Notes under the pieces: model-generated
Databases searched by the model: none
What the model was told of the DNA's origin: nothing
What the model saw: only the letters and a program-made list of their open reading frames with translations
Origin: Usitatibacter sp035624355
GTDB taxonomy: Bacteria; Pseudomonadota; Gammaproteobacteria; Burkholderiales; Usitatibacteraceae
Length of the DNA: 64,000 bases
NCBI GenBank assembly: GCA_035624355.1
Contig: DASPRQ010000025.1
Span: forward strand, 8,162 to 72,161
Reading direction: 5' to 3'
Program-made: the position numbers and the translations under genes
Part shown: piece after piece, positions 7,813-14,960 of the stretch
Position numbering within the stretch: the stretch's first letter is position 1
Layout: every line of letters begins with the position of its first letter

Positions 7813-9522
7813 TCACGGGCGGTATCCGGGAATGCGCGACTCGTCGACCTCGTCGATCTGCTCGGGGTCGAGGAACTCGCGCGCGTAGCGCAGGTACACC
7901 TTCTCGCGCACGAAGATGTCGAAGAGGTCCGGGTCGATGTGGCCGCTTTCCTTGAACCGGCCGAGGATGGCGAGCGACTCGGAGAGGGTCTTCCCGACCT
8001 TGTAGGGGCGGTCCTTCGCGGTGAGCGCCTCGAAGATGTCGGCGATGCCCATCACGCGCGCCTGCACGCTCATCTGCTCGCGCGTGAGGCCCCTGGGGTA
8101 GCCCTTGCCGTCCATGCGCTCGTGGTGGCCGCCCGCGTACTCCGGCACGTTGGAGAGGTGGCGCGGCCAGGGCAGCGCCTCCAGCATCTTGATGGTGGCC
8201 ACGATGTGGTGGTTGATCACCTCGCGCTCGCCGGTGTTGAGCGTCCCGTAGGCGATGTTGAGGTTGTCTTCCTCGTCGCGGGAGAGGAACCGGTCGAGCC
8301 GGCCCTCGGGGTTGCGCCACGAGTAGCGCGCGATCCGCGACACGCGCGCCTGGTCCTCGGGGCGCATGCGCTCGCTGCCCACGTTGGTGCGGCGCAGGAA
8401 CTCGCGGTCGGCGTCCAGCTCGCGCACGCGCGCGGCGTACGCCTCCTCGGCCCGGCGCGCGCTCGCCTCGTCCCCGGCCTCGATGGCGCGCACCTTCGCG
8501 TGCAGCATCTCGATCTCGGCGTCGCGCTTGAGCACCTCGAGGCGCGTGCCGACGAGCTCGATGCGGTCGAAGATGGTCTGGAGCTTCGTCGCCTTGTCCA
8601 CGACGTGCACGGGCGTCGTGATCTTGCCGCAGTCGTGCAGGAGCCCGGCGATCTTGAGCTCGTAGCGGTCCTTCTCCGACATGCGGAAATCCGTGAGCGG
8701 CCCCGCGACCGCCTCGTGCGCGGCCTCGGCGAGCATCATGGTGAGCACCGGCACGCGCTTGCAGTGCCCGCCCGTGTACGGGCTCTTGTCGTCGATCGCC
8801 GTGTTGATGAGCTCGATCAGGGACTCGAAGAGCACCTCGAGCTGCTGGATGAGCAGCCGGTTGGTGAGCGCGATGGCCGCCTGGGATGCGAGGGATTCGG
8901 CGAGGCGCTGATCCTCCTCGCCGAAGATGCTGACCAGGCCCGTGGCGGGGTCGATGGCGTTGAGCAGCTGCAGCACGCCGATGATCTCGCCCTCGTGGTT
9001 CTTCATCGGGACGGTGAGGAACGACGTCGACCGGTAGCCCGTGCGCTTGTCGAAGTTGCGCGTCCCCGAGAAGTCGAAGCCCTCGGCGGTGTACGCGTCG
9101 GCGATGTTCACCGTCTTGTGGGTGAGCGCCGCGTAGGCGGCGATCATCGTGTAGTTGGGCTTCCCGTCCTTGTCGTGCAGCGGGATCGGGTAGAACGGCA
9201 CCGCGTTGCCGGAGCTGCCGCCCATCGCGATCGAGAGGCTGTCGGTGCGCACGATCTCGAACTGGAGCTTGTCCCCCGCGAGGCGGTAGAGCGTCCCGCC
9301 GTCCGCGCGCGTGAGGTTCTTCGCCGCGACGAGGATGGTCTCGAGCAGCCGGTTGATGTCGCGCTCCTGCGAGAGCGCGATGCCGATCGCGTTGAGGTAC
9401 TCGAGCTTGGAGAGGAAGCGCGTCTCGAGGGAGCGCGCGAGCTCGGCCCCCCCGGGCGCGCTCGGCTCGATCCCCGGCTGGGCGGGGACGACCGCGCTCG
9501 CCCGGGCGTCGCGCACGTTCAC
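7813..9522 (-). CDS. GAF-HD-GYP cyclic di-GMP phosphodiesterase
   Basis: Predicted to hydrolyse cyclic di-GMP in the cytoplasm. An N-terminal GAF domain spans about residues 35-200, and the HD-GYP domain follows with LLHDCGK (His296-Asp297), a second His pair in INHHIVAT, and HHERMDGKGYP (Gly474-Tyr475-Pro476). All metal-binding and signature residues look intact, so activity is likely. An insertion of roughly 100 charged residues, including coiled-coil-like EMLHAKVRAIEAGDEAS, separates the HD and GYP parts. Start is the GTG at 9522, which overlaps the preceding ATPase stop as GTGA and implies translational coupling. The GAF domain resembles that of the ATPase (both have RTGYRS followed by VQLLN or VQLIN), suggesting a shared signal. 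Confidence 0.88.
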   Translation of the reverse strand: MNVRDARASAVVPAQPGIEPSAPGGAELARSLETRFLSKLEYLNAIGIALSQERDINRLLETILVAAKNLTRADGGTLYRLAGDKLQFEIVRTDSLSIAMGGSSGNAVPFYPIPLHDKDGKPNYTMIAAYAALTHKTVNIADAYTAEGFDFSGTRNFDKRTGYRSTSFLTVPMKNHEGEIIGVLQLLNAIDPATGLVSIFGEEDQRLAESLASQAAIALTNRLLIQQLEVLFESLIELINTAIDDKSPYTGGHCKRVPVLTMMLAEAAHEAVAGPLTDFRMSEKDRYELKIAGLLHDCGKITTPVHVVDKATKLQTIFDRIELVGTRLEVLKRDAEIEMLHAKVRAIEAGDEASARRAEEAYAARVRELDADREFLRRTNVGSERMRPEDQARVSRIARYSWRNPEGRLDRFLSRDEEDNLNIAYGTLNTGEREVINHHIVATIKMLEALPWPRHLSNVPEYAGGHHERMDGKGYPRGLTREQMSVQARVMGIADIFEALTAKDRPYKVGKTLSESLAILGRFKESGHIDPDLFDIFVREKVYLRYAREFLDPEQIDEVDESRIPGYRP

Positions 9523-11897
9523 TTGATGCAGACCGCCCGGACCTGTGCCATGTCGGTGATCCCCTGGAGCACCTTCTCCATGCCGTCCATCTTGAGGGTG
9601 AGCATCCCCTCGGCGAGCGCCGTGGCGAGCATGTCGGCCACGCGCGCGTGCTCCTGGATGAGCTTCTTGATGGCGTCGGTGCCGACGAGCATCTCGTGCA
9701 GGCCCACGCGCCCCTTGTAGCCGGTGCCACCGCACGCGTCGCAGCCCTTCGGCTTGTAGAGGCGGAACTCGGGCTTGCCGAAGCCGTAGTCGCGCTGGAA
9801 GCGCTCGAACACCCTCTTGTAGCCGGCGTTCGGGTCCGCCTTGAACTCGGGCGTGTTGACCAGCTCCTGGCAGTATTCGGTGAGGAAGTGCTTCACCTCC
9901 GTCTGGTCGGGAACGTAGGCCTCCTTGCACTTGCACAGGCGCTTGGCGAGGCGCTGGGCGAGGATGCCGAGGAGCGCGTCGGCGAAGTTGAAGGGGTCCA
10001 TGCCCATGTCGAGCAGGCGGATGATCGATTCCGGCGCGGAGTTCGTGTGCAGGGTGGCGAACACCAGGTGGCCCGTGAGCGAGGCCTCGATGCCGATGTG
10101 GGTGGTCTCCTTGTCCCGCATCTCACCCACCATGATGATGTCGGGGTCCGCGCGCAGGAACGACTTCATCGCCGTGGCGAAGGTGAATCCCGCCTTCGGG
10201 TTCACCTGGCACTGGCGCAGCCCCCTCTGCGTGATCTCGACCGGGTCTTCCGCGGTCCAGATCTTGGTGTCCACGGTGTTGAGCGAGCCGAGCACCGAGT
10301 GCAGCGTGGTGGTCTTGCCGGAGCCCGTCGGCCCGCAGACGAAGAACAGGCCGTAGGGCTTGGTGACGCAGGACTTCAGCCGCTCCATGTTCGTCGGAAG
10401 GATGCCCAGCTTGTCGAGCGGGATCGGCTCGCCGGCCGCGAGGATGCGCATCACCACGTCCTCGACGCCGCCCGCGGTGGGGATGGTCGCCACCCGCAGC
10501 TCGATGTCGAGCGGCCCGAACTTCTTGAACTTGATCTTGCCGTCCTGCGGCTTCCTCTTCTCCGAGATGTCGAGGTCGCACATGATCTTCAGGCGCGTCA
10601 CCAGCGGGTTCCTGTAGGCCGCCGGCACCTCGATGTAGTTCATGAGCGAGCCGTCCTTGCGGAAGCGGATGCCGGTCTTGCCTTTGCCGGGCAGCGGCTC
10701 GATGTGGATGTCGGAAGCGCCCTGGTGGAAGGCGTCCACGATGATCTTGTTCACGAGCTTCACGAGCTCGTTGTCCGCCGCGGCGGAGACGTCGTCGGCG
10801 GAGCTCGCGCCACCCTCCTCTTCCTCGTCGAGCCCCGAGAGCAGCTCCCCGATCGACTCGCCGCCCGCGCCCTCGGCCCCGAAGAACTGGTCGAGCGTCG
10901 CCTTGAAGTCGCGCTCGGTCGTGACCTTGTAGGCGATGCGCGAGCGCGGGAAGACGTTCTCCACCATGCGCGAGTTGCGCACGCGCTCGGGATCGGTCGA
11001 CATCACGATCACGCCGTTCTTGGAGTCCTCGAGCGGGATCCAGTGGTTCGCCTCCGCGTAGTCGCGCTTGATGTTCTTCAGCAGGTCCGGCGGCTTGATG
11101 CGGTCGGCCTTGAAGGGCTCGTACTCGACGCCGAAGAACTTGGCGAGCGCCGCGCCGATGGCCGGCTGCTTCACCTGGAACTCCTCGATCAGCACGTCCT
11201 CGACGTTCTTGTTCTTGCGCCGTGCCGCCTTGGTGGCGAGCTCGAGCTCGCCGGCCGCGATCACGTTGTCGATCACCAGGTACTCGAACTTCGACTGGAT
11301 CGACCCCGGCATCTGCTGCCGCACGCGGAAGGCGATGGCGAGCGTCTTGGCGAGCTCCACCATGCCCTCGTCGTGCAGGGCGCTGAACGGCTGCCCGGAG
11401 AGGTTGTTGATGAGCTGCACCACGCCCATCAGCTCGTTGCCCGTCTCGCCGCCCAGGATGGGCGCGATCAGCATCTGCTTGGAGCGGTAGCCGGTGCGCT
11501 GGTCGACGGCCTTGAGGAACGAGAGGTTGGGCGAGAAGCCCTTGAGCTCGGCGTCGTCGTAGACGTCCTTGATGTTCATGTGGCGCTTGTTGAGCGCGCA
11601 GAAGCCCGCGAGCGAGCTCTCGGAGATCGGCAGCTTGATGTCCTTGAAGGAGTTCAGGCCCGTCTTCACCTTCGAGACGATCGAGGAGCCGTCCTCGCTC
11701 GTGATGTACACCGTCATGCGGTCCGCCTCGAACAGCTGGCAGATGTCGCGCGAGACGTCGAGGATGATCTCGTCGATGTTGCTGGTGGAGTGGATGCGGT
11801 TGGTGACGGCCTGAAGCTTCTTCGAGAAAGCGAGCTTCACGCTCATGTCGGCCACGTTGGCCGGCGACTGCATCTTGGGTTCGAGGAGTGCGCTCAT
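9519..11897 (-). CDS. GAF-domain GspE/PilB-type secretion or pilus ATPase
   Basis: A hexameric ATPase of the type II secretion/type IV pilus extension class with an unusual N-terminal GAF sensor domain. The order is GAF (about residues 25-195, RTGYRSKQM), GspE N-terminal domain (about 205-350), an acidic linker (LDEEEEGG), then the ATPase: Walker A GPTGSGKT at 522-529, Walker B region DPDIIMVGEMRD, HTN motif in FATLHTNSAPES, and zinc-binding CKC and CDACGG. At 792 residues it is about 220 longer than PilB because of the GAF domain. No pilC, gspF or other assembly gene is nearby, so its machine is not known. Upstream is the cyclic nucleotide phosphodiesterase gene, 30 bases away. Confidence 0.85.
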   Translation of the reverse strand: MSALLEPKMQSPANVADMSVKLAFSKKLQAVTNRIHSTSNIDEIILDVSRDICQLFEADRMTVYITSEDGSSIVSKVKTGLNSFKDIKLPISESSLAGFCALNKRHMNIKDVYDDAELKGFSPNLSFLKAVDQRTGYRSKQMLIAPILGGETGNELMGVVQLINNLSGQPFSALHDEGMVELAKTLAIAFRVRQQMPGSIQSKFEYLVIDNVIAAGELELATKAARRKNKNVEDVLIEEFQVKQPAIGAALAKFFGVEYEPFKADRIKPPDLLKNIKRDYAEANHWIPLEDSKNGVIVMSTDPERVRNSRMVENVFPRSRIAYKVTTERDFKATLDQFFGAEGAGGESIGELLSGLDEEEEGGASSADDVSAAADNELVKLVNKIIVDAFHQGASDIHIEPLPGKGKTGIRFRKDGSLMNYIEVPAAYRNPLVTRLKIMCDLDISEKRKPQDGKIKFKKFGPLDIELRVATIPTAGGVEDVVMRILAAGEPIPLDKLGILPTNMERLKSCVTKPYGLFFVCGPTGSGKTTTLHSVLGSLNTVDTKIWTAEDPVEITQRGLRQCQVNPKAGFTFATAMKSFLRADPDIIMVGEMRDKETTHIGIEASLTGHLVFATLHTNSAPESIIRLLDMGMDPFNFADALLGILAQRLAKRLCKCKEAYVPDQTEVKHFLTEYCQELVNTPEFKADPNAGYKRVFERFQRDYGFGKPEFRLYKPKGCDACGGTGYKGRVGLHEMLVGTDAIKKLIQEHARVADMLATALAEGMLTLKMDGMEKVLQGITDMAQVRAVCIK

Positions 11898-11927
11898 GAT
11901 TCCGCCCGCTAAGGTTCGTTCGTGTCG

Positions 11928-12692
11928 CTACAGCGAGAATTCCTGGTTGTTCTCGAGCATGCGCGGGCGCCAGCGCCCGGCCGCCATGCCGATCTCCTTC
12001 ATCGTGAGGGCCCCTTCGCCCGGCTTGAGGTGCGTGATGAACACCTCGGGGCTCGCGCGCATCTTCGCGAGCTCGCCGGCGAGCAGGTCGGGGCACAGGT
12101 GCTTGGAGGCCACGGCGACGTCGCGCTCCTTGTTCGAGAACGCGGTCTCGATGATGAGGTACTTCACGTTCGGGGTGCGGTTCACCGCCTCCCAGAGCGC
12201 GTCGTTGGGCGCGGTGTCGCCGCTGTAGACGAGCGCGCCCCTCGAGGTCTCGAGCACGTAGCCCACCGCCGGCACCGTGTGGTTGGCCGGGATCGGCGTG
12301 AAGCGGCGCGCGCCGAGCTTCACGGTCTCGCCCGCGCGGACCTCGCGGTAGACCATGAAGGGCTTGTCCGCATCCGGGATCTGCGTGAAGTCCGGCCAGA
12401 TCTTCCAGTTGAAGAGGTGCGCGCGCAGGATGTCGAGGGTCTCCTTGATGCCGTACACGTGGATCGGCCCGCCGCGCATCCAGCACACCGAGTCCACGAG
12501 GAACGGGATGCTCGTCACGTGGTCGAGGTGCGAGTGCGAGACGAAGATGTGGTCGATGCGCGCGAGCGCCTCGAGCGAGAGGTCGCCCACCCCCGTTCCG
12601 GCGTCCACCAGCACGTCGTCGTCCACGAGGAGCGAGGTGGTGCGGAGGCCCCCGCCGATGCCTCCGCTGCACCCCAATACCCTGATCTTCAT
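11928..12692 (-). CDS. Metallo-beta-lactamase-fold cyclic nucleotide phosphodiesterase (class II type)
   Basis: Predicted to hydrolyse 3',5'-cyclic nucleotides, most likely cAMP. The 254-residue product carries HSHLDH at residues 53-58, the class II phosphodiesterase and metallo-beta-lactamase metal motif, then ANHTVPAVG, YSGDTAPND and THLKPGEG, which supply the other ligands. The ATG at 12692 starts the family's typical MKIRVLGCSGG; a longer frame upstream is rejected because it adds low-complexity sequence. A CRP-like palindrome and a -10-like GATAAT lie upstream, hinting that cAMP itself may control this gene. Hydrolysis of another substrate in this fold cannot be excluded. Confidence 0.75.
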   Translation of the reverse strand: MKIRVLGCSGGIGGGLRTTSLLVDDDVLVDAGTGVGDLSLEALARIDHIFVSHSHLDHVTSIPFLVDSVCWMRGGPIHVYGIKETLDILRAHLFNWKIWPDFTQIPDADKPFMVYREVRAGETVKLGARRFTPIPANHTVPAVGYVLETSRGALVYSGDTAPNDALWEAVNRTPNVKYLIIETAFSNKERDVAVASKHLCPDLLAGELAKMRASPEVFITHLKPGEGALTMKEIGMAAGRWRPRMLENNQEFSL

Positions 12693-12773
12693 CTCCTGTC
12701 CTCGGGCGGCGGCGGCCTTCCTGCGGCCCCCGGGCGCGGTCGCCGGTCGCGACGGGGACCGGAGCGTCGGTCC

Positions 12774-12817
12774 ATTATCGGGGAACGTTACCATGGCCAC
12801 TGTGCAGCATTGCACAG
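12774..12817 (-). promoter_or_regulatory. CRP-like operator with -10 element before the cyclic nucleotide phosphodiesterase
   Basis: The 18-bp perfect palindrome at 12800-12817 (CTGTGCA-GCAT-TGCACAG) matches the CRP core TGTGA-N6-TCACA at eight of ten positions. On the minus strand a GATAAT -10 element lies at 12774-12779 with no good -35. If transcription starts near 12767, the palindrome is centred at -41.5, the class II activator position. Which CRP/FNR-family protein binds is unknown. Confidence 0.5.
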
Positions 12818-12879
12818 ATCGGGCGCTGCGGAAACGGCGCGCGCGCGGGCGCCGCTCCCCGGTCCGCGCGCCGCGGCGA

Positions 12880-13680
12880 TCACGGCTTGTAGAAGAACTC
12901 CATCTTCACCCCCGCGATCTCGATCAGGTCGTGGTCGTTGAGCATCTGCGCGTGGGCGCCCAGCGAGGTGCCGTTGAGGGTGGGGAAGGTGGCGCCCTCG
13001 ACGTGGGTGATGAAGTAGCCGTTGGGCCGCCGGGTGATGACGGCGACCTGCACGCCGGGCTTGCCGACCGTCGTGAGGTTCTTGGTGAGGTCCAGGGTCT
13101 TGCCGGCCGCGGCCCCGGACAGGACCTGGATCGCGGCCTCGCGCACCGGTCCGCCGGCGGGGGCCGGTGCGGCGGGCGCGGGCTCGGGGGCCTTCGCGGG
13201 GGCCGGGGCGGCGGCCGCGGCGGGAGGCGGCGCGGCGGGAGCCGGGGCGGGCTTCGCCGGCTCGGGGGCGAGCGCCTTCAGGTTCGTCTGGGTGTCGCCC
13301 ATCGCCTTGTCGGGCGCCGGCGTGGGCCCCGCCTTGGCGGGGTTGCGGATGATCATCGTCTTCTCGAAGTCGGCCGCCGTCGCCGCGGTCGGCGCGTCGT
13401 TGAAGTACTTGAGCTTGTGCTTGCCGATCTCCACCACGTCGTTGTTCTGGAGGAAGTGCTTCTTGATGGGCTTGCCGTTGACCATCGTGCCGTTGGTCGA
13501 GCCCAGGTCCTCGATGAACGAGTCGTTGAGGATCGTGATGATCGCCGCGTGCTCGCCGCTCACCGCGAGGTTGTCGATCTGGATGTCGTTATGAGGCTTG
13601 CGCCCGATGAGCGTGCGCTCCTTGGAGAGCGTGTACTCCTTGAGCACCTGCCCGTCGACGCTGAGAATGAGCTTGGCCAT
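12880..13680 (-). CDS. Double FHA-domain protein
   Basis: FHA domains bind phosphothreonine peptides. The 266-residue protein has a canonical FHA domain near residues 20-75 (LIGRKPHNDIQI, SGEHA, DLGSTNGTMVNG), a Pro/Ala-rich linker around 115-180, and a second, more divergent FHA fold at about 190-262 (TVGKPGVQVAVI, LNGTSLGA). In the first domain Arg, Ser, His and Asn of the phosphopeptide site are visible; in the second the Gly-Arg and Ser-x-x-His pattern is degraded. It follows the PP2C gene by 19 bases and is probably in one operon with it. No Ser/Thr kinase is in the window. The role as adaptor is inferred. Confidence 0.82.
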   Translation of the reverse strand: MAKLILSVDGQVLKEYTLSKERTLIGRKPHNDIQIDNLAVSGEHAAIITILNDSFIEDLGSTNGTMVNGKPIKKHFLQNNDVVEIGKHKLKYFNDAPTAATAADFEKTMIIRNPAKAGPTPAPDKAMGDTQTNLKALAPEPAKPAPAPAAPPPAAAAAPAPAKAPEPAPAAPAPAGGPVREAAIQVLSGAAAGKTLDLTKNLTTVGKPGVQVAVITRRPNGYFITHVEGATFPTLNGTSLGAHAQMLNDHDLIEIAGVKMEFFYKP

Positions 13681-13699
13681 GGTCGTTTTTCCTCGGGTG

Positions 13700-14524
13700 T
13701 TACCGGAAGAGTGCCTTGAGTCGCGCCAGCCAGCCGCGCGGCACCCCGTAGGGCTCTGCGACGCGGATCAGCATCGCGGAAATGTTGTCGCGGCCGCCGT
13801 TGTCGTTGGCCGCCTGGACGAGCTGCTGCACGGTAAGGCTCGGATTGGACTTGAGGGTGATGAGCGTGAGGCGGATCTCCTCGTCCTCCACCATGTCGGA
13901 GAGGCCGTCGGAGCAGAGGAGGTACAGGTCGTCGTGCGCGGCCTCGTGCACGTGGACCTCGGGCTCGACCGCGGGATCGATGCCGAGCGCGCGCGTGACG
14001 AGGTTCTTGTTCTGCGACAGCTTCGCCTCCTCCGGCGTGATGAGGCCCGAGTCGAGCTGCTCCTGCAGCAGCGAGTGGTCGCGGGTGATCTGCTCCATCG
14101 CGTCGCCGCGCAGCCGGTAGGCCCGCGAGTCGCCGATGTGCGCCACGGCGACGAAGTTGTCGTAGAAGAGGCTCATCACGAGCGTCGTGCCCATCCCCGC
14201 GCACTCGGGGTTGTTCTGCGACGTCGTGTAGATGGCGCTGTTGGCGCGCGCGATCTGCTCGCGGATCAGGCGCTCGGCGAGCGCCTTCGCCTCCTCGCGG
14301 CCGAGGCGCTCCACGGCGCGCGGGTTCCACGCCTCCTGCAGCCCGTCCGTGATGAGCGACGTCGCCATGCCGCTGGCCACCTCCCCCGCGTTGTATCCGC
14401 CCATGCCGTCGGCGAGCACGTACAGCCCGATCTCGGGACGCGACTCGATGCAGTCCTCATTGTGGTCGCGCACGCGCCCGGGGTCCGTGAGGCTCGCCGC
14501 CTGCAAGGCCTGCGAGAGGTTCAT
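13700..14524 (-). CDS. PP2C-family Ser/Thr protein phosphatase (PrpC/Stp1 type)
   Basis: Manganese- or magnesium-dependent protein phosphatase acting on phospho-Ser/Thr. The 274-residue product shows the ordered PP2C motifs: TDPGRVRDHNED near residue 13, VLADGMGGYNAGEVAS near 37, VAHIGDSRAYRL, LLCSDGLSDMV and a late NGGRDNISAMLI. These include the metal-binding aspartates. The ATG at 14524 gives the usual short N-terminus. It is the first gene of the minus-strand signalling cluster and diverges from aceE across an AT-rich gap. With the FHA protein it implies reversible protein phosphorylation, yet the partner kinase must be encoded elsewhere. Confidence 0.88.
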   Translation of the reverse strand: MNLSQALQAASLTDPGRVRDHNEDCIESRPEIGLYVLADGMGGYNAGEVASGMATSLITDGLQEAWNPRAVERLGREEAKALAERLIREQIARANSAIYTTSQNNPECAGMGTTLVMSLFYDNFVAVAHIGDSRAYRLRGDAMEQITRDHSLLQEQLDSGLITPEEAKLSQNKNLVTRALGIDPAVEPEVHVHEAAHDDLYLLCSDGLSDMVEDEEIRLTLITLKSNPSLTVQQLVQAANDNGGRDNISAMLIRVAEPYGVPRGWLARLKALFR

Positions 14525-14960
14525 GGGCCGCGCCGCCTGGCGCGACCCGCGCGCTCCTCCCGCTGCCCTCCGTTACCGTGCGCCACTTGTTTCATGCCGT
14601 TTCCGGTTTGTTGTCGGACGCCGCCCCAGGACGCATCCCGCCGTTCGCCCCGACTTCTTCTTCGCGCCGCGGGGTCCGGCGAAAACCGCGCAAAAACACG
14701 GATTTATAATAACTTAAAATGCTTTTTTCAGAAACAATCCCGCTTCCGGCCCCATCTGCATGAATTTCCGGGCATATACGGCCGGCCGCCCTGGCCTCCG
14801 GGGCGCCGCCCGATTCCGCCCGCAAAGGCAAAATTCCTTTCCCGCCGGGCGTTTCCGGGCCGGTTGCCAGTCATTATACGATTGGGTTTAATGGGGATCG
14901 GAGCTTGTCCTGCGGCTTTCCCGCCGCTCTCCACATCCCACCGCATCCACCGAGGCTCCC
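14525..14960. other. Divergent regulatory gap between PP2C gene and aceE, with an AT-rich patch
   Basis: This 436-base gap has no ORF I would support. A patch at about 14690-14760 is strikingly AT-rich for this genome and contains TTTATAATAACTTAAAAT; on the minus strand it offers TATAAA with a CTGAAA 17 bases upstream, a possible promoter for the phosphatase gene. The right part carries the better aceE promoter at 14864-14892. The AT-rich block could also be a protein-binding or bendable site. Confidence 0.5.
14864..14892 (+). promoter_or_regulatory. Sigma-70 promoter of aceE-aceF-lpdA
   Basis: TTGCCA (14864-14869), a 17-base spacer, and TTTAAT (14887-14892); each hexamer matches five of six consensus positions. 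The expected start near 14899 leaves a 5' leader of about 60 bases before the aceE ATG. Confidence 0.6.
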
